Positions 38,001 through 49,995 of a stretch of DNA of 64,000 nt are shown piece after piece; within the stretch, counting starts at the first letter, position 1, and each line of letters starts with the position of its first letter. The notes beneath the pieces were generated by a model. That model was not told the DNA's origin. It worked only from the letters and a program-made list of their open reading frames with translations, and ran no database searches. The position numbers and the translations under genes were made by a program. Origin of the DNA: Strigops habroptila (taxonomy: Eukaryota > Chordata > Aves > Psittaciformes > Psittacidae); assembly GCF_004027225.2 (NCBI RefSeq), contig NC_044277.2, positions 26,984,995 through 27,048,994 on the forward strand, given 5' to 3'.

Positions 38001-41000
38001 CATGGAATGATACTGAGAATGAAAAAAACAATCCAAAGTTCTGTTGCTGAAAGCTGTTTTTTTAGTTTCATGAGAGAGGCAGGTATTCAGCACTGTTTCT
38101 TTTCCTAGTTTCTCACTGAAAATGTAGTTTATTCAATCCTCCTGTGCATGTAGAATCATAGAATAGTTAGGGATGGAAAGGGCCTTAAGATCATCTAGTT
38201 CCAACCCCCCTGCCATGGGCAGGGACACCTCGCAGTAAACCATGTCGCCCAAGGCTCTGTCCAGCCTGGCCTTGAACACTGCCAGGGATGGAGCATCCAC
38301 AACCTCCCTGGGCAACCCATTCCAGTGCTTCACCACCCTCACTGTAAAGAACTTCTTCCTTATATCTAATCTAAACTTCCCCTGTTTAAGCTTGAAGCCA
38401 TTACCCCTTGTCCTACCACTACAGTCCCTAAGGAAGAGTCCCTCCCCAGCATCCTTATAGACCCCCTTCAGATACTGGAAGGCTGCTATGAGGTCTCCAC
38501 GCAGCCTTCTCTTGTCCAAGCTGAACAGCCCCAACTTTCTCAGCCTGTCTTCATACGGGAGGTGCTCCAGCCCCCTGATCATCCTCGTGGCCCTCCTCTG
38601 GACTTGCTCCAACAGCTCCATGTCCTTTTTATGTTGAGGACACCAGAACTGTACGCAGTACTCCAAGTGAGGTCTCACGAGAGCAGAGTAGAGGGGCAGG
38701 ATCACCTCCTTTGACCTGCTGGTCACGCTTCTTTTGATGCAGCCCAGGATGCGGTTGGCTTTCTGGGCTGCAAATGCACACTGCCGGCTCATGTTAAGCT
38801 TCTCATCAGCCAACACCTCCAAGTCCTTCTCTGCAGGGCTGCTCTGAATCTCTTCTCTGCCCAACCTGTAGCAGTGCCTGGGATTGCCCTGACCCAGGTG
38901 TAGGACCTTACACTTGGCTTGGTTAAACTTCATAAGGTTGGCATTGGCCCACCTCACAAGCGTGTCAAGGTTCCTCTGGATGGCATCCCTTCCCTCCAGC
39001 GTATCAACTGAACCACACAGCTTGGTGTCGTCGGCAAACTTGCTGAGGACGCACTCAATCCCACTGTCCATGTCGCCGACAAAGATGTTGAACAGGACCG
39101 GTCCCAACACCGATCCGTGAGGGACACCACTCATTACTGTTTTCCAACTGGACATCGAGCCGTTTACCACAACTCTTTGCGTGCGGCCATCGAGCCAGTT
39201 CTTTATCCACTGAGTGGTCCATATAAGCTGTTTGGAATGATGGCCTAAAAAGGAACTACGTCCTTTTGTTTGTTCCTTATGTTTTAGCTAGGTTGTCTTG
39301 CTCTGAAATGTTTTGTTTATGCTATAATATCCTAATCACATGTAATTTGTTTTTCTGTTTCCACAATTTCAATTCCTTCTTAAGTGGAAGAAGTTGTAGA
39401 GCAAGCAGACTACCTGTATGGGAGCGGAGAAACGGAAAAGCTGTATCGGTTGCTGGTTCAGCATAAAAATAGGTACTTGATTGCATTGAGACATTAGTGT
39501 GACTTCTTTTCTGTGTTCTTCTGTGTCAATTTTTTCAACTTATGTTCTCATTGTGGTATGCTGGAAAACCTTGCTTGCACCCTTATGTAAATAGGATAAA
39601 AGGACTCTTGATGTTTTTCCTCCTAATGGAAAAATGAATGAAGAGAGGACTAGTAGCTGTAGAAGGTGAGAGTCAACATTCAAGTTTTCAGTCCTGTGAA
39701 GGAGGGTTTTCTGCTTGTTTGATTTGTTACTCTAAGAATCCTGTAAATTATAGTGGGAAAAAAACCCTCACAATGTGCCTACACCTTACTAAATGATCGA
39801 AGTACCTAGAATTCACTATTGAAAATTTTGAGTCACTGTTTCTTTTTCATTGCTGACCAGCTGTTCCTTCTGTTTTCATTTGTCTCATGTTGGATTTGAG
39901 TCTGCACAAAAAAAGCTTCTTCCTCATGTAGTTATGTCTTAGCTGCACAAAACATTATTCATAAGCAAACTGGGACAAGCTGTTTAAGGAGAAGGCAGAA
40001 AATGCAAGGCCCATTCCTTTGGAGGACACAAGGCATTTCTAGAGGAAATCAACTGTTCAGTTTTCAGTTCTTTCCCACCACGCCTTCATGCCAGGGGTGC
40101 ACGTATAAAGCCTGGGAAGTTAAATGAAGGTCCTAGCCTGTAAGGGTCACCATGTCATAAGCAAGGTGTAAGCTTGCTGCTAAGTCTGTAACAATAGTAA
40201 TTATTCTCTGAGGAGTAATGATTCCATTAGCAGTACTTAGCATTTTTGTGACTTGGGTGAAAAATGAATCAGCTGTTTCTGTTACTGTGTTGTTAAATAG
40301 TGCAGGCAGGACTGTTGCACTCTGAGCAGTGACCCAGTCTTACTCCATAGAAGAAGACTGGCTTTTATTGATGCTCTTGAGTTTAACAGTAACTCATGTA
40401 TGCTTTTCAATATTTTTGGTTTGAGTTTTATCACCAGATAAGAAGCTTTGAAAGTGCAATCAGTGTTTCAAAACAGTATGTTAACAAGATAATAAAACTT
40501 AAAATCCCTTTTCTTTGGCTATAACATACCATAACCATTTTATATAGTTATATAAATATATATAAATGTACAGCTTTATGTGGTAGTGGCATGGTTAATT
40601 ATGTTTTTTCACTGTTGTTCTAGGAAGAATTTGATTATGTAAGTACAATTATAGGGGAAAAGATTCATAACGTTTTTAACATTCCTAGTAAACATTAATA
40701 TCAAATCAGTGGGATGCTGGAAAAAATACTGTCTAGCTAAGAACCAGGTAGTCCTTGTTTTCCTTCTGGTGTTTTCAGTGGTACTGTTCGGGTTTTTTTA
40801 AGTCCGAATCTCTTTTGAGAAGACAAAGCTCTTTCCTACAGAGATGTTTGCTTCACAGACCAGAATGGTAGAACAAAGGTATCATCAGAGAGTCTATAAT
40901 GGAGGGCTTCCATTGTTGTTGTTACCTTGGGGTTGTACATAGCACATAATGATAGATAATACACTGTTGTCTTATCACCCACTTAAGAGTACATATTGAA

Positions 41001-44000
41001 AGGCTGGTTGAAGACCTTTGCTTGCTTATTTTCCTTGCTTGCTTATGATTGCTGTAATACGTTAGTGTTTCTGTTCATAACTAGTGATGACGCAGAGTTG
41101 TTATGGCGGCTGGCGCGGGCATCACGAGACCTAGCTCAGCTTAGCAGTACGTCTGCAGAGGAGAAAAAACAACTGGCATATGGAGCCCTTGAGTATGCAA
41201 AAAAAGCACTTGAAAAAAATGAATCAAATTCTGCAGCGCACAAGGTGAGCCAAGCAAAATAACTCAAGTCTTGTTCTTTGATTTCTGCCAGTGGAAGCTG
41301 GAACAAATGTTGTGCTGTTACAGCAAACTTCAGCATAATTTAACTTCTCAGTTGAGAATGAATGAGTGAGACTTCTAATTCTCCCTAACTGTTTTGGAAG
41401 ATCAGAGTTCAGACTTTTGCAGCTAAATCGCCTCTGTACAGGAACCGGAAACTGGTTAAATATGTGCAGGACCATGAAAGAGGTGACTGATGAGGTTGAT
41501 TACAGCTGATGTAATTAGCTCATCCTTCTCTTATGTAGCCTCAGTAATGTTGCACATGCCCCACGTTTCGCATGCTGTTTCTGAGCACAACAGTAGCTCT
41601 ACGGAGTTTCACTGGAAATCGCTTGTTGTCGTCAGTGGTGGTGGCAGCTGTTCCATTTTGTTGTCGTTTTTTAATTTACTATTAATAGCCATAGTGCTGT
41701 ATTAAATGTTTTATTTTTGTTCTTTGAATTACAGTGGTATGGAATCTGCCTCAGTGATGTTGGAGATTTTGAAGGAATTAAGACTAAAATTGGAAATGCC
41801 TTTGTTATCAAAGAGCACTTCCAGGTAACGTAAACAGTGTTCTGCATATGACAGCATTCCTGTGTCCAGTATGTCGACTGCGTGACAGTTGTGAACTATT
41901 TTTTGGCAAAAATTTGCAAATGTACTGTTCAAATCTCTTGGTGACACTTTGGTTTTGTAACAGTCCTGAATGCCCCACCAACCTCTGAAGAGGACAAATT
42001 ATCTCCTGCAGTAAACTAAGCCCATGGAGAAGGGAGTCTTAAAATAGCTGACGTGCTTTTAGCACCTCATAGGGCTAGATAAAATGTAACTGTGCTATTG
42101 AGAAATGGATGTGTGGCTGTCTTTTTAACTGTGGATTGTGTAGCAGTAAAGGACAAGTCCTGGAGAAGATAAATAACAACAGATATCACCAGAAATAATA
42201 TCAAAATCTGAACATGCCAGTCTCATGTAAAGTGAGACTTCTTAATGACCTACGGCTACTAAACAGAAGTGCTTAGAAATCTGTCAGTGTCTGCAGTTTC
42301 TTGGAGATGAGCCCATTTAGTTGTGCACTGAATAAATACCGTATCGCCTTGAAATTCTACACACTGTTAATCTGGTTTAATTAACAGCCTACTTCTTAAA
42401 TGTATTTTAATCCAAACGTGGCAAAACAACTTTTTACATCTTGTGTATTTTTCCCCCTCACTAGAAAGCCATCGAACTGAATCCAAAAGATGCTACAACA
42501 ATTCATCTTATAGGCATTTGGTAAGGCATATTTTCAAACAACAGTTAGCATGTGGCAAAGCAAAATGCCACAATATAGTATGTCTTAGATGAATTACAGA
42601 AATGGTTGGAATAATTCAGTGGCTTGTAATTAGTTGATGCACACATGAAAACCTATAACCTTGAATGGGTATAGGACGTTAAGCCTTGAAAAGGTCTGGC
42701 TGTTAATGCATATGCTGTTCAAAAAGATGAAAAATAATTGCTCATTCCATTTATTTGTTTTACTGTATGGAACTATTAAGAACACATTTTGCAGATGTAA
42801 GTATGTTTCCATAGCAGACATCAGAGATTGTGAGTACTACTCATTGTGTTCAACTCAACACTGAATTTACGTTGAATTTCGGTGCTGGCTGCAACTTAAT
42901 ACAATCTGTGTATAGTGAAAAGCTAAAAGAAGCAAGATGTGTTCCTAAAAGACTTCTGTTATTTTTTTGTCATACTGTATTTGATACTGTATTTTTAAAG
43001 TTATCTTTAAGTAAAGGCAGCTTATAAATGTATATACATTAACAAAAATCTCTGAAATTGAATTTACTGCTCAGTGAAATTGTTACCAAGAATTACTGTT
43101 ACATAGCAGGTGAGGGTACTAGAAATACAACTTTCCATACAAACCAGGGCATTCTGTGGAAGCCATGTGGTTGAAAGCAGTACCTTTGTGTGTTAGTGAG
43201 AGACTCCAGGCAGCATTTCTGATTATTTTCGTGAAAGGCACCAAAGCTGCTAAATTGTTTTTAGAGGAAATCTTTACTGTAACATTGAGAGATTGAAAAC
43301 AAATAAAGCCAATGTATTTGTAACTTAAAAAATATACTAAAACCCAGTATTTTTGAATATCAGAGTGAACTACAGTTTACTACTCCAGTGGTTTTTAGTA
43401 ATTTGCAAACACACTTCATTTTTGCAGCATCCACCACTCATTCCCACATGACTTAACGATTGCAGTAGTCCAAATTCCTAAACAGAAGCATATGCTACCA
43501 ATTGAATGAGCCTCAAGCTCAGTTCTGAGACACTGTTCCTAGGGAAAATTAGAAAAGATGATCAGAAATCATGTAAGTGATAATTCTGCCACTAAAATAT
43601 TCCTGTATTGTATACTCGTGGAATCCCAGCGCATCTTCATTTGAAACTGGGATTTGGTATCAGCCAGTTCTTGAGTATTTTTTGCCTTCTCTTTGTAGTC
43701 TATCCTGCACTGAAGCTTTTTTATTGGCATTTCTGGTAAGGCACATCTCATGGCAGAATTTCAACTCCAAATGTGTATTTATTCCATGCCTTGCCGCCTT
43801 CTCCTCCAAACACTTCCGTAATTGCATTTATTAATTTTTCACCTCGTCTAGAGCGCTCTATTTTACACAGTGAATACTATTTTTATACTCAGTGTGGGAG
43901 GGTAATAAAGTGAATAGCATTGTCTAACGTTTACACTTGGAATGTTCTATGTATTTGAAGTACTTCACAAATGTGTAATCCTTTCAGCACCTCTGAGATA

Positions 44001-47000
44001 GGCGACTGATTACCTTTGTTATTCAGTAGATAGTACAATAGCATAGAAGGGCCTAGCCTAGAACACAGTAGTTTGATTCTTGGATTTATTTTCATTCTTG
44101 TAGATCAGAGTCTTTCAGGGACATACTGCAGATCTGCTTCATATTAATAATTGAGAAAAACAAGGTAGTGTTGAGGTAAGGCAATGGCATTACTCAGTTG
44201 CACCCTCTTTTTGAAAATTTATTAGAATAGTATCAAATACACATAAATGGTTAAAATCATTCAAGCTCAAAAGCTGTCTCATGGTTAATAACTCTCCAGT
44301 TTTGTCTAATGTAATAGCAGTTTCCAGTAAAAGACACACCACCACTTCTTTAGCAGAGCTACGCAGCAACTTCAAACATCTTGCTGGTTTGTTGTGCAGT
44401 TGTAAGAACTTGCTTAGAACTTGCAGTGTGTCTGGAGTTGTTGTGATTCATGGAAACAACAATTATGACATCCAAGGTATGAGAATTTTACTCAAACAAC
44501 AAAAAAAATGTGAAGGATATATACAAATGTTTCCTTTTGCTCCAGGTGTTACACCTTTGCTGAAATGCCATGGTACCAAAGAAAAATAGCTGCAACGCTA
44601 TTTGCCTCACCACCAACTTCCACATTTCAAGAGGTACAATAAGAAAATGTTTCACATATTCCCCCCTCAAAGCTGCTGATACACTTTTACTAATTTTCCT
44701 GACAAAGCTGACCTCTGCTTATGGAATAAGCATGGACTTGTGATTTTACAGCTGCAATTAATAAAATGGGAATATTAGAGGAGAGTGAGGGATATCTTAA
44801 AACGTAGCAACATAACAATCCTTTCTGGTTTGGTTTTTTTTTTCAGCTGTAGCACACACAGAATAGTGGAAATTATTTATGTAGTTTGTGCAGCAGAAAA
44901 TAACAAGCTATGTGTAACTTATTTTGTATTTACCATTGTGATGTATTGCAGGTAACTGTCCGTACTAGTTCTGGTGCTGATGATTTCTTTGGTGGTTATA
45001 CCATGTACTTATTTGATAGGACTATGAGGATTTTTCTCTTTATGTTACATGTAAAAAGCAAAAGTTTGCTTTGTTACTTACCACAAACAAATAATTTCTC
45101 ATCCCCTGGCTACACATGGTGTGGGGTTTTTTCAGTTGAAAGTATTTTTGTCTTTGCTATGCAAATTGCTGTTGTCATACACCCTAGAAAATACTGTCCA
45201 GATGTGTATCTTCTAGGGTGTCTAACACAGTGTACTTGTACTAGAAACCTAAAAATTGAACTGGTAATAGGAAAGTTTGCTGCAGCTGTTAGTCTTTGCT
45301 TAGATCAACCAATAACTGGCCCACTGTGGTTTGCTCTGTTAAGGTGGGGAGGCAGGAGTCACTAGAAAGTAATTGTGGAAGGTTCTTACTGTTACACAGA
45401 AAGCAATTTAAGCTCAGATTGAAAAAGAAATAAAACTTTTTAATGGAATGTCAAGCTTGTAAATTTTGCTGACAGTCACTCTCAGAAGAATACAAACTGT
45501 CAGCCAGGATTTCCAGTAGTGCAGAATCATGCCAGTCCCAGCTTCGAGTTCTGTAGTGCTTAAATTGGCTGAAGCAGCAAAGTTGTAGTTGAGAACTGTT
45601 GAGCCGTGCTGGTAAAGACTTCTGCAGTTTCACTGAAGTCTGTTTTATAGATACATCCACACTGAAGTTCTCTGTCAGTGTTTTCCCTCTGGGTGGTAAC
45701 ATCAGGAAGAGGTAGGAACGGACTGAGATTTCTGATGTGCTGGATGGGAAACTAACTGAAAAATGAGTGTAGATTTAATAAAGATTTATCCTCATCTAAG
45801 AGGGTACTAACTGGTGCTCTGTAGGAATCAGTTCTCCCTGAAGTATTTTCAACATTTATGACCTGACTCATTCATCTGTTAAATTTATACATGATAACTG
45901 GCTGTAGGAAACTGCAGTTATGCTACATGGTAGAAATAAAATTCAAATTTATTTTGACAAGTTGAAGACTGGAAAAGCACAATCCAATTTGCTAGGTACA
46001 AATAGAGGTACTGCATTTACGGAGAAAGTGATGGGAACAGTTGGACAAGTACTAGTTCTGTTGAGAAGATGTCAAATGTGATTGTACATTGAATGAGAAC
46101 CATCAGTAGTTTACTGAATTAATAAAAGTAAGATCATGGACAGGAAGTCCTTCAGCTACGTTCAGCGTGTGCATAAGGCTTTAGTTTGATACTGTGTTCA
46201 ATTTGTTCTCCATTTTAAAGATGACACCCTATCTTTTTCAGGCTCTTCGTTACTTCCACATGGCAGAGGAAGGTAATGCTTCCAGCTTTTCTGGAAAGGA
46301 TAGTATCTTTTATGAATGACTTGCAGTAACCCTCTAGCTTTTGGTATTACCTTAATAGAGTGTGATCTGCTGATAAACATACCAGCCTGTTGTGCTAGTC
46401 AACACACTAGACTGTCACATTGGAATGTTTCATCAGAGATGCTCAAAAGCATGCTATGTGCTTACTGTTGTCTCTTAAGAGTGTAACGTGAGGGATTTTT
46501 TCAGAATAAGTATTAAAGTGACATTAGTATCTTCATTAGTAATAAAGTACTCTTCCCCAAGGCATTCAACTAGAAAGCACAGGGAAGAAGCAAGGAAAAA
46601 AGGGAATTTTATGTCACTTTTTCTGAATTTTCTTAAAGTTCAAAAGTCTTCTGCATTCCAAGTAGAACAGCAGAGAAAGCACACTTGTTATTACTTCACA
46701 AGCTATTTGGATCAGAGTGCCAAACTAATTGGCAGTAAAACTGTCCCCATGTAAAAGAAAATACAGACCTGTTATTTCTCAAAGAGTGAAGCCATAAGCA
46801 AAACTGACTAGCTGAAAGGTAAAGGAAGACAAGGGAAGACTGTATTCTATGAAAGATTTGTATATACTTAGTGTGAGTTAAAAGGAAAAGTTCATTGTGT
46901 ATCTATCATCTTCCCTGGGGTATCAACTGATGCAGCTGTGAACTGGAAGAGTGGACTTGATCTCAAAATTTGCCTCCGGAACAACTCCATATGTTTTGAA

Positions 47001-49643
47001 TCCTCACCTCAGATCCAGCAGCAGAGAAGCTCTGTGCGATAAGTATGCACAGTAGTCAAGATTAGTCTTTAATAATGACTGATAGCCAAATCATGCTTTA
47101 TAAAAGCAACTTCTTAAATTGCTCCTTAAGAGAAAGTTAAATGTGGGTACAGGTTATTTAAGCTTGCTTTCTGTGCAGCAGAAGCTAAGCTAACACTGGT
47201 ATGTGTATGTTCTGAAGCTGGGAAATGTGCCCCAATTTCCTGGCCTGTACTTGCTAAGCTGGTTGCATTGCCTGCTGCACCTACCAGCCCAGAAAAGCAC
47301 AGAATCTGCAAAGCAGAGCTGCTACACATTAAGCTCATTACTTTGCTCCTTGTGAGGAATCTAGTTTCATTTAGCATATTAACTAACAAGCTGCTAGTTC
47401 ATGTAACTAACTTGTGTATATGAGATCAAAACCTCAGAAGTTTTACAGTGGCTTCCTTCAGATCCAAAGCCAAAATACTGTTCATCTTTTCCAAAGTAAG
47501 TATCAATGACTTTGATAGCATGCTGCTCATTCTCATGTAAAGCTTTTCTCCTGACTCTATGCAGCTGACCCAAATTTCTACAGCAAAAATTTGCTCTTTT
47601 TGGGGAAGACATACCTGAAGTTAAACAATAAAAAGATGGCTCTTCTGTGGCTAAGCAAAGCAAAGGAGTATCCTGCACACACAGAAGAGGACAAACAGGT
47701 AGGAAGTGATGAACTGCAGTAGTAGAGTCATATATTGTAACCAGCCCCTGTGACATCATGGCAGTGGAATGGTTTATAAAGGTCGCTCAGAGTAGATTGT
47801 AGTTCAGCGCCTATAATCCAGGGTCATATCTAGACACCAAAAAATTCTAGTCTGTTGGTAACAGCCTCTGACCACAATGGTTGGGAATACTCTGTTTTTA
47901 ATAAAGAACAGTTAAGTCTTTCTTCTTCATGATGTTTTTGTTGTGTTAACATTAACCCATCCTTAACTGTGGTGTTGAACTTAAGGCAGGCACGCGAGCT
48001 AACCTATGTCTAGGTGAGCACATTCACTTTTCATATGTCTAGAACTGGAAAGGTAGAAATCACTGAAGAGCTATAAACCACATGAACAGAAGGAAGAAAA
48101 AAGCATGGATGCATCAAAAACCTGCTAGATCCATAAAACTTAACATTGCAGGCCCAAAGGGAGAGATTCATGCTCTCTGAATTGAGACAAATGGAAGTAT
48201 TGTATCTTTGACAGCAAATCTCCATGCTAGGGGACATGAGGCTCAGTTACCCTTTGAACCGCTCCTGGTTCAGCTGGGTAGACATCTGCTTCCTACCTGA
48301 ATACATACAAAGTGCTTCCAGGATGGGTAACCAATTAGATAGACTTAATACCGCATTCGGTATAAACCACAGCAATTGCCATTACCTTTCATACACAATC
48401 CTGTTACCATCAGGACTAACAAAGACTGATTTACAGTTGATTTTTCTTACAGTTGATTGACCTCTAATTTATTTAGCATTAAGCTGAAGTGTGAGATGCT
48501 TTAACTGTTACAGAAAACATCTAAAATGTGTTGTGACATTCTGAATGTCTTGACTGTAAGAAATACTTTGTATTTTTTGTACTTCAGAAAAAACACAACT
48601 GAGGTTTCCCTCCGTAGAATCTCTAGTAGGGCTCAAACTGTTTCTCCCAAAAGTGAGCTCCTTCAGTAACATCTTTTAGTAGAAATATGAGTAAAGGTTC
48701 CAGTCCTGCACTGCTTTGCAAAATGTATAGGAATTTAATAGCCTAAAGAAGCGATGGCCTCAGAAATGCATGAAATTAGTCAATTCTACTGCAGGTTACT
48801 AGTAGCTGGAGGCAGATGTGAAACCGGCTGTCACAAAAGCTTGCCTTTAGAAACCATGCAGGAGTAGTCAGTAAGGATTTTTGTGCAGTAGCCAAGTTGT
48901 GAAGCTGCTGTTACCTGCTGCAGCTCTGCTTGGTCCCCAGTACAGACATCTATGTTCTCTCCCAAAAGGGTGCAGAGCTGCTGAACTGAGAGAGGTGGTG
49001 CAGAATTCACTGGGAACTAGACTTGGTAGTCCAATCAGAAGGAAACTGGCCTGTGCCAAGAAATAGGAATTTTTGTCTCTGCATTTGGCAGACATAGGCA
49101 TAAGTAGGTTACATCTGAGTATCTGCAGTGTCTGGCTTATGCTGTGTGCGCTGCTTCAGGACCAGAAGTTTGTTGGGATTTTCTTCTGTTTTTAACATAG
49201 ATGCACATTTTTCCCATAATCCCTAGGCAAAGGGATCCTCAGAAACAGTCTTCTCACACTTCTTCAGCTGGTGTCCAGTTTTTAAAATGCCAGGTTGGTT
49301 GGTTACGGTCCAATACAGGACAACTTACTACATAATACCGTTGGACAACAGCCAATCAAGAGCTAATCATCTGTATTCAACACAAATAAACTTACTACAT
49401 ATAATAAGTGAAGTACACTGAAGGCACTGGCTTAAGTGGGTTTATGTTTCATGTTGAGCATCTTGAGCTACAGAAGAAAAACTGCAGGAGGGTTGTGGAT
49501 TTACAGGGCTGTGGTGAACCATCTGTGTGCTTGCACAGCAATTTCTGCAAGAAGTCCATAACTACGTGGCACTGGTTTGTTACAAGTATATTTATTTCTT
49601 TCAGGTACAGAAAGAAGCTTTGGAGTTGCTTAATTCTATGTAA
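34940..49643 (+). CDS. RMDN1: RMDN1, regulator of microtubule dynamics 1 (complete, 10 coding exons)
   Basis: FAM82-family TPR protein; the family is linked to microtubules, the spindle and, in some members, mitochondria. Coding exons: 34940-35086, 35679-35790, 39385-39472, 41085-41244, 41735-41824, 42465-42520, 44546-44633, 46242-46272, 47565-47698, 49605-49643. They total 945 bases, 314 residues plus TAA, equal to the human length as I recall it. Residues 1-49 form an Arg/Gly/Ala-rich, acid-poor leader, a possible mitochondrial presequence. Residues 58-80 are hydrophobic ([20 protein letters not shown]). From about residue 87 come helical TPR-like repeats with [29 protein letters not shown] and [19 protein letters not shown]. 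The ATG has a good Kozak context (G at -3, G at +4); a second in-frame ATG lies four codons on. Confidence 0.96.
35087..35678 (+). other. RMDN1: RMDN1 intron 1
   Basis: A 592-base intron. The first 160 bases belong to the CpG island; a CR1 piece lies at 35323-35445. Confidence 0.8.
35323..35445 (-). mobile_element. CR1 LINE 3'-end fragment
   Basis: TCATGGAATCAGCGAGGTTG then AAAAGACCTTTAAGATCATC, antisense to RMDN1. Same subtype as the 2716 copy (GGACTGCCAAG...CACTAAACCATGTC interior). Confidence 0.88.
35679..35790 (+). CDS. RMDN1: RMDN1 exon 2 (hydrophobic segment)
   Basis: Acceptor CATGCAG, donor GTAATA, 37 codons plus one base: [20 protein letters not shown] then [17 protein letters not shown]. 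Contains the only strongly hydrophobic stretch of the protein. Confidence 0.94.
38133..39170 (-). pseudogene. CR1 ORF2 reverse-transcriptase C-terminal fragment (truncated)
   Basis: An uninterrupted frame of 345 codons, open for about 20 more upstream ([13 protein letters not shown]). Shows the reverse-transcriptase motifs [20 protein letters not shown] and FADDTKLCG (catalytic DD pair), then the thumb/C-terminal segment with [20 protein letters not shown] and [20 protein letters not shown]. The codon after MIL is not a stop, so translation runs past the element end into flanking DNA to a stop at 38133. The N-terminal endonuclease half is absent, so it cannot retrotranspose by itself. Of LINE rather than viral origin. 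Confidence 0.92.
38152..39235 (-). mobile_element. CR1 LINE, 5'-truncated, about 1.08 kb, with open reverse-transcriptase fragment
   Basis: Read on the - strand from about 39235 to a TAGAATCATAGAATAG-type 3' tail at 38152. The 5' end is lost within the reverse-transcriptase domain; the flank shows no clear target-site duplication, as usual for CR1. It is antisense to RMDN1 and much longer than the other copies in the window. Confidence 0.95.
39385..39472 (+). CDS. RMDN1: RMDN1 exon 3
   Basis: Acceptor TCTTAAG, donor GTACTT (weak). 88 bases: [20 protein letters not shown] then YRLLVQHKN, plus AG of a Ser codon. Start of the helical repeat region. Confidence 0.95.
39473..41084 (+). other. RMDN1: RMDN1 intron 3
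   Basis: 1.6 kb, AT-rich (TATATAAATATATATAAATG near 40545), no repeat family recognised. Confidence 0.75.
41085..41244 (+). CDS. RMDN1: RMDN1 exon 4
   Basis: Acceptor ATAACTAG, donor GTGAGC, 160 bases: [20 protein letters not shown] and [23 protein letters not shown]-like helix pairs. Confidence 0.96.
41735..41824 (+). CDS. RMDN1: RMDN1 exon 5
   Basis: Acceptor ATTACAG, donor GTAACG, 30 codons in phase 0: [20 protein letters not shown] then [10 protein letters not shown]. Confidence 0.96.
42465..42520 (+). CDS. RMDN1: RMDN1 exon 6
   Basis: Acceptor CTCACTAG, donor GTAAGG, 56 bases: [18 protein letters not shown] plus TG of a Trp codon. KAIELNP is a classic TPR helix-B ending. Confidence 0.96.
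42521..44545 (+). other. RMDN1: RMDN1 intron 6
   Basis: 2.0 kb of unique AT-rich sequence; nothing recognised. Confidence 0.75.
44546..44633 (+). CDS. RMDN1: RMDN1 exon 7
   Basis: Acceptor GCTCCAG, donor GTACAA, 88 bases. The first base completes Trp, then [20 protein letters not shown] and SPPTSTFQE. Part of it is also open in another frame, which had to be set aside. Confidence 0.95.
44634..46241 (+). other. RMDN1: RMDN1 intron 7
   Basis: 1.6 kb. Contains a 151-codon open frame at 44910-45365 with no recognisable motif, regarded as chance. No repeat seen. Confidence 0.75.
46242..46272 (+). CDS. RMDN1: RMDN1 exon 8 (31-base small exon)
   Basis: Acceptor TTTTTCAG, donor [16 protein letters not shown] plus one base. 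Unusually short; the frame closes only if it is included between exons 7 and 9. Confidence 0.92.
46273..47564 (+). other. RMDN1: RMDN1 intron 8
   Basis: 1.3 kb; I see nothing beyond splice sites. Confidence 0.75.
47565..47698 (+). CDS. RMDN1: RMDN1 exon 9
   Basis: Acceptor TATGCAG, donor GTAGGA, 134 bases: [20 protein letters not shown] then [20 protein letters not shown] and EDKQ. Last TPR-like pair. Confidence 0.96.
47699..49604 (+). other. RMDN1: RMDN1 intron 9
   Basis: 1.9 kb; no repeat or RNA gene recognised. Confidence 0.75.
49605..49643 (+). CDS. RMDN1: RMDN1 exon 10 (C-terminus)
   Basis: Acceptor CTTTCAG, 12 codons ([12 protein letters not shown]) then TAA at 49641-49643. It ends a few residues earlier than I recall for the human tail, offset by the N-terminus. 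Confidence 0.92.
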   Translation, partial: VQKEALELLNSM

Positions 49644-49989
49644 CAAGAAACAAGACGATGGGAATTCAGTGCCTCAGGTTTGAGCAGCACAGGAAAAACA
49701 CCCCAACTACTACTGTGATTTATTGAAGCTGTTAATGAAAGTATAGCCTAAACCTGCTGTCTCCAGCTTGTTTCAGTTAAACTGTCAACTAGATCTGTTT
49801 CACGTTATCCTGTCTGTTGATTTTCATGGGAATGAAGGGCATCATTGACACATGGGGTATATATTCGAGAGGAGGGGCTGGGACGGTAGAAGGGAACTAC
49901 AATTTGGAGACACACAGATGACAACTTGTAGAGATGAAGTAAAACTTTCTTGTTCTTGCTGCTTTTTTAGCAGGACTTTCACCAGGAAA

Positions 49990-49995
49990 AATAAA
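49990..49995 (+). terminator. RMDN1: Proximal RMDN1 poly(A) signal AATAAA
   Basis: Canonical hexamer about 350 bases after the stop; the downstream sequence is not notably GU-rich. Confidence 0.4.

Larger units (their letters stand above)
35791..39384 (+). other. RMDN1: RMDN1 intron 2
   Basis: A 3.6 kb intron. Its only recognisable content is the long CR1 copy at 38152-39235, which ends about 150 bases before the exon 3 acceptor. Confidence 0.8.

Noticed and set aside
44910..45365. 151-codon open frame on the + strand in RMDN1 intron 7
   Set aside because: No recognisable domain, AT-rich composition, and it lies between two well-supported RMDN1 exons; likely chance.
39385..47698. A separate gene in the intronic frames near RMDN1 exons
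   Set aside because: The supported segments all join in frame as RMDN1; no independent coding unit remains.
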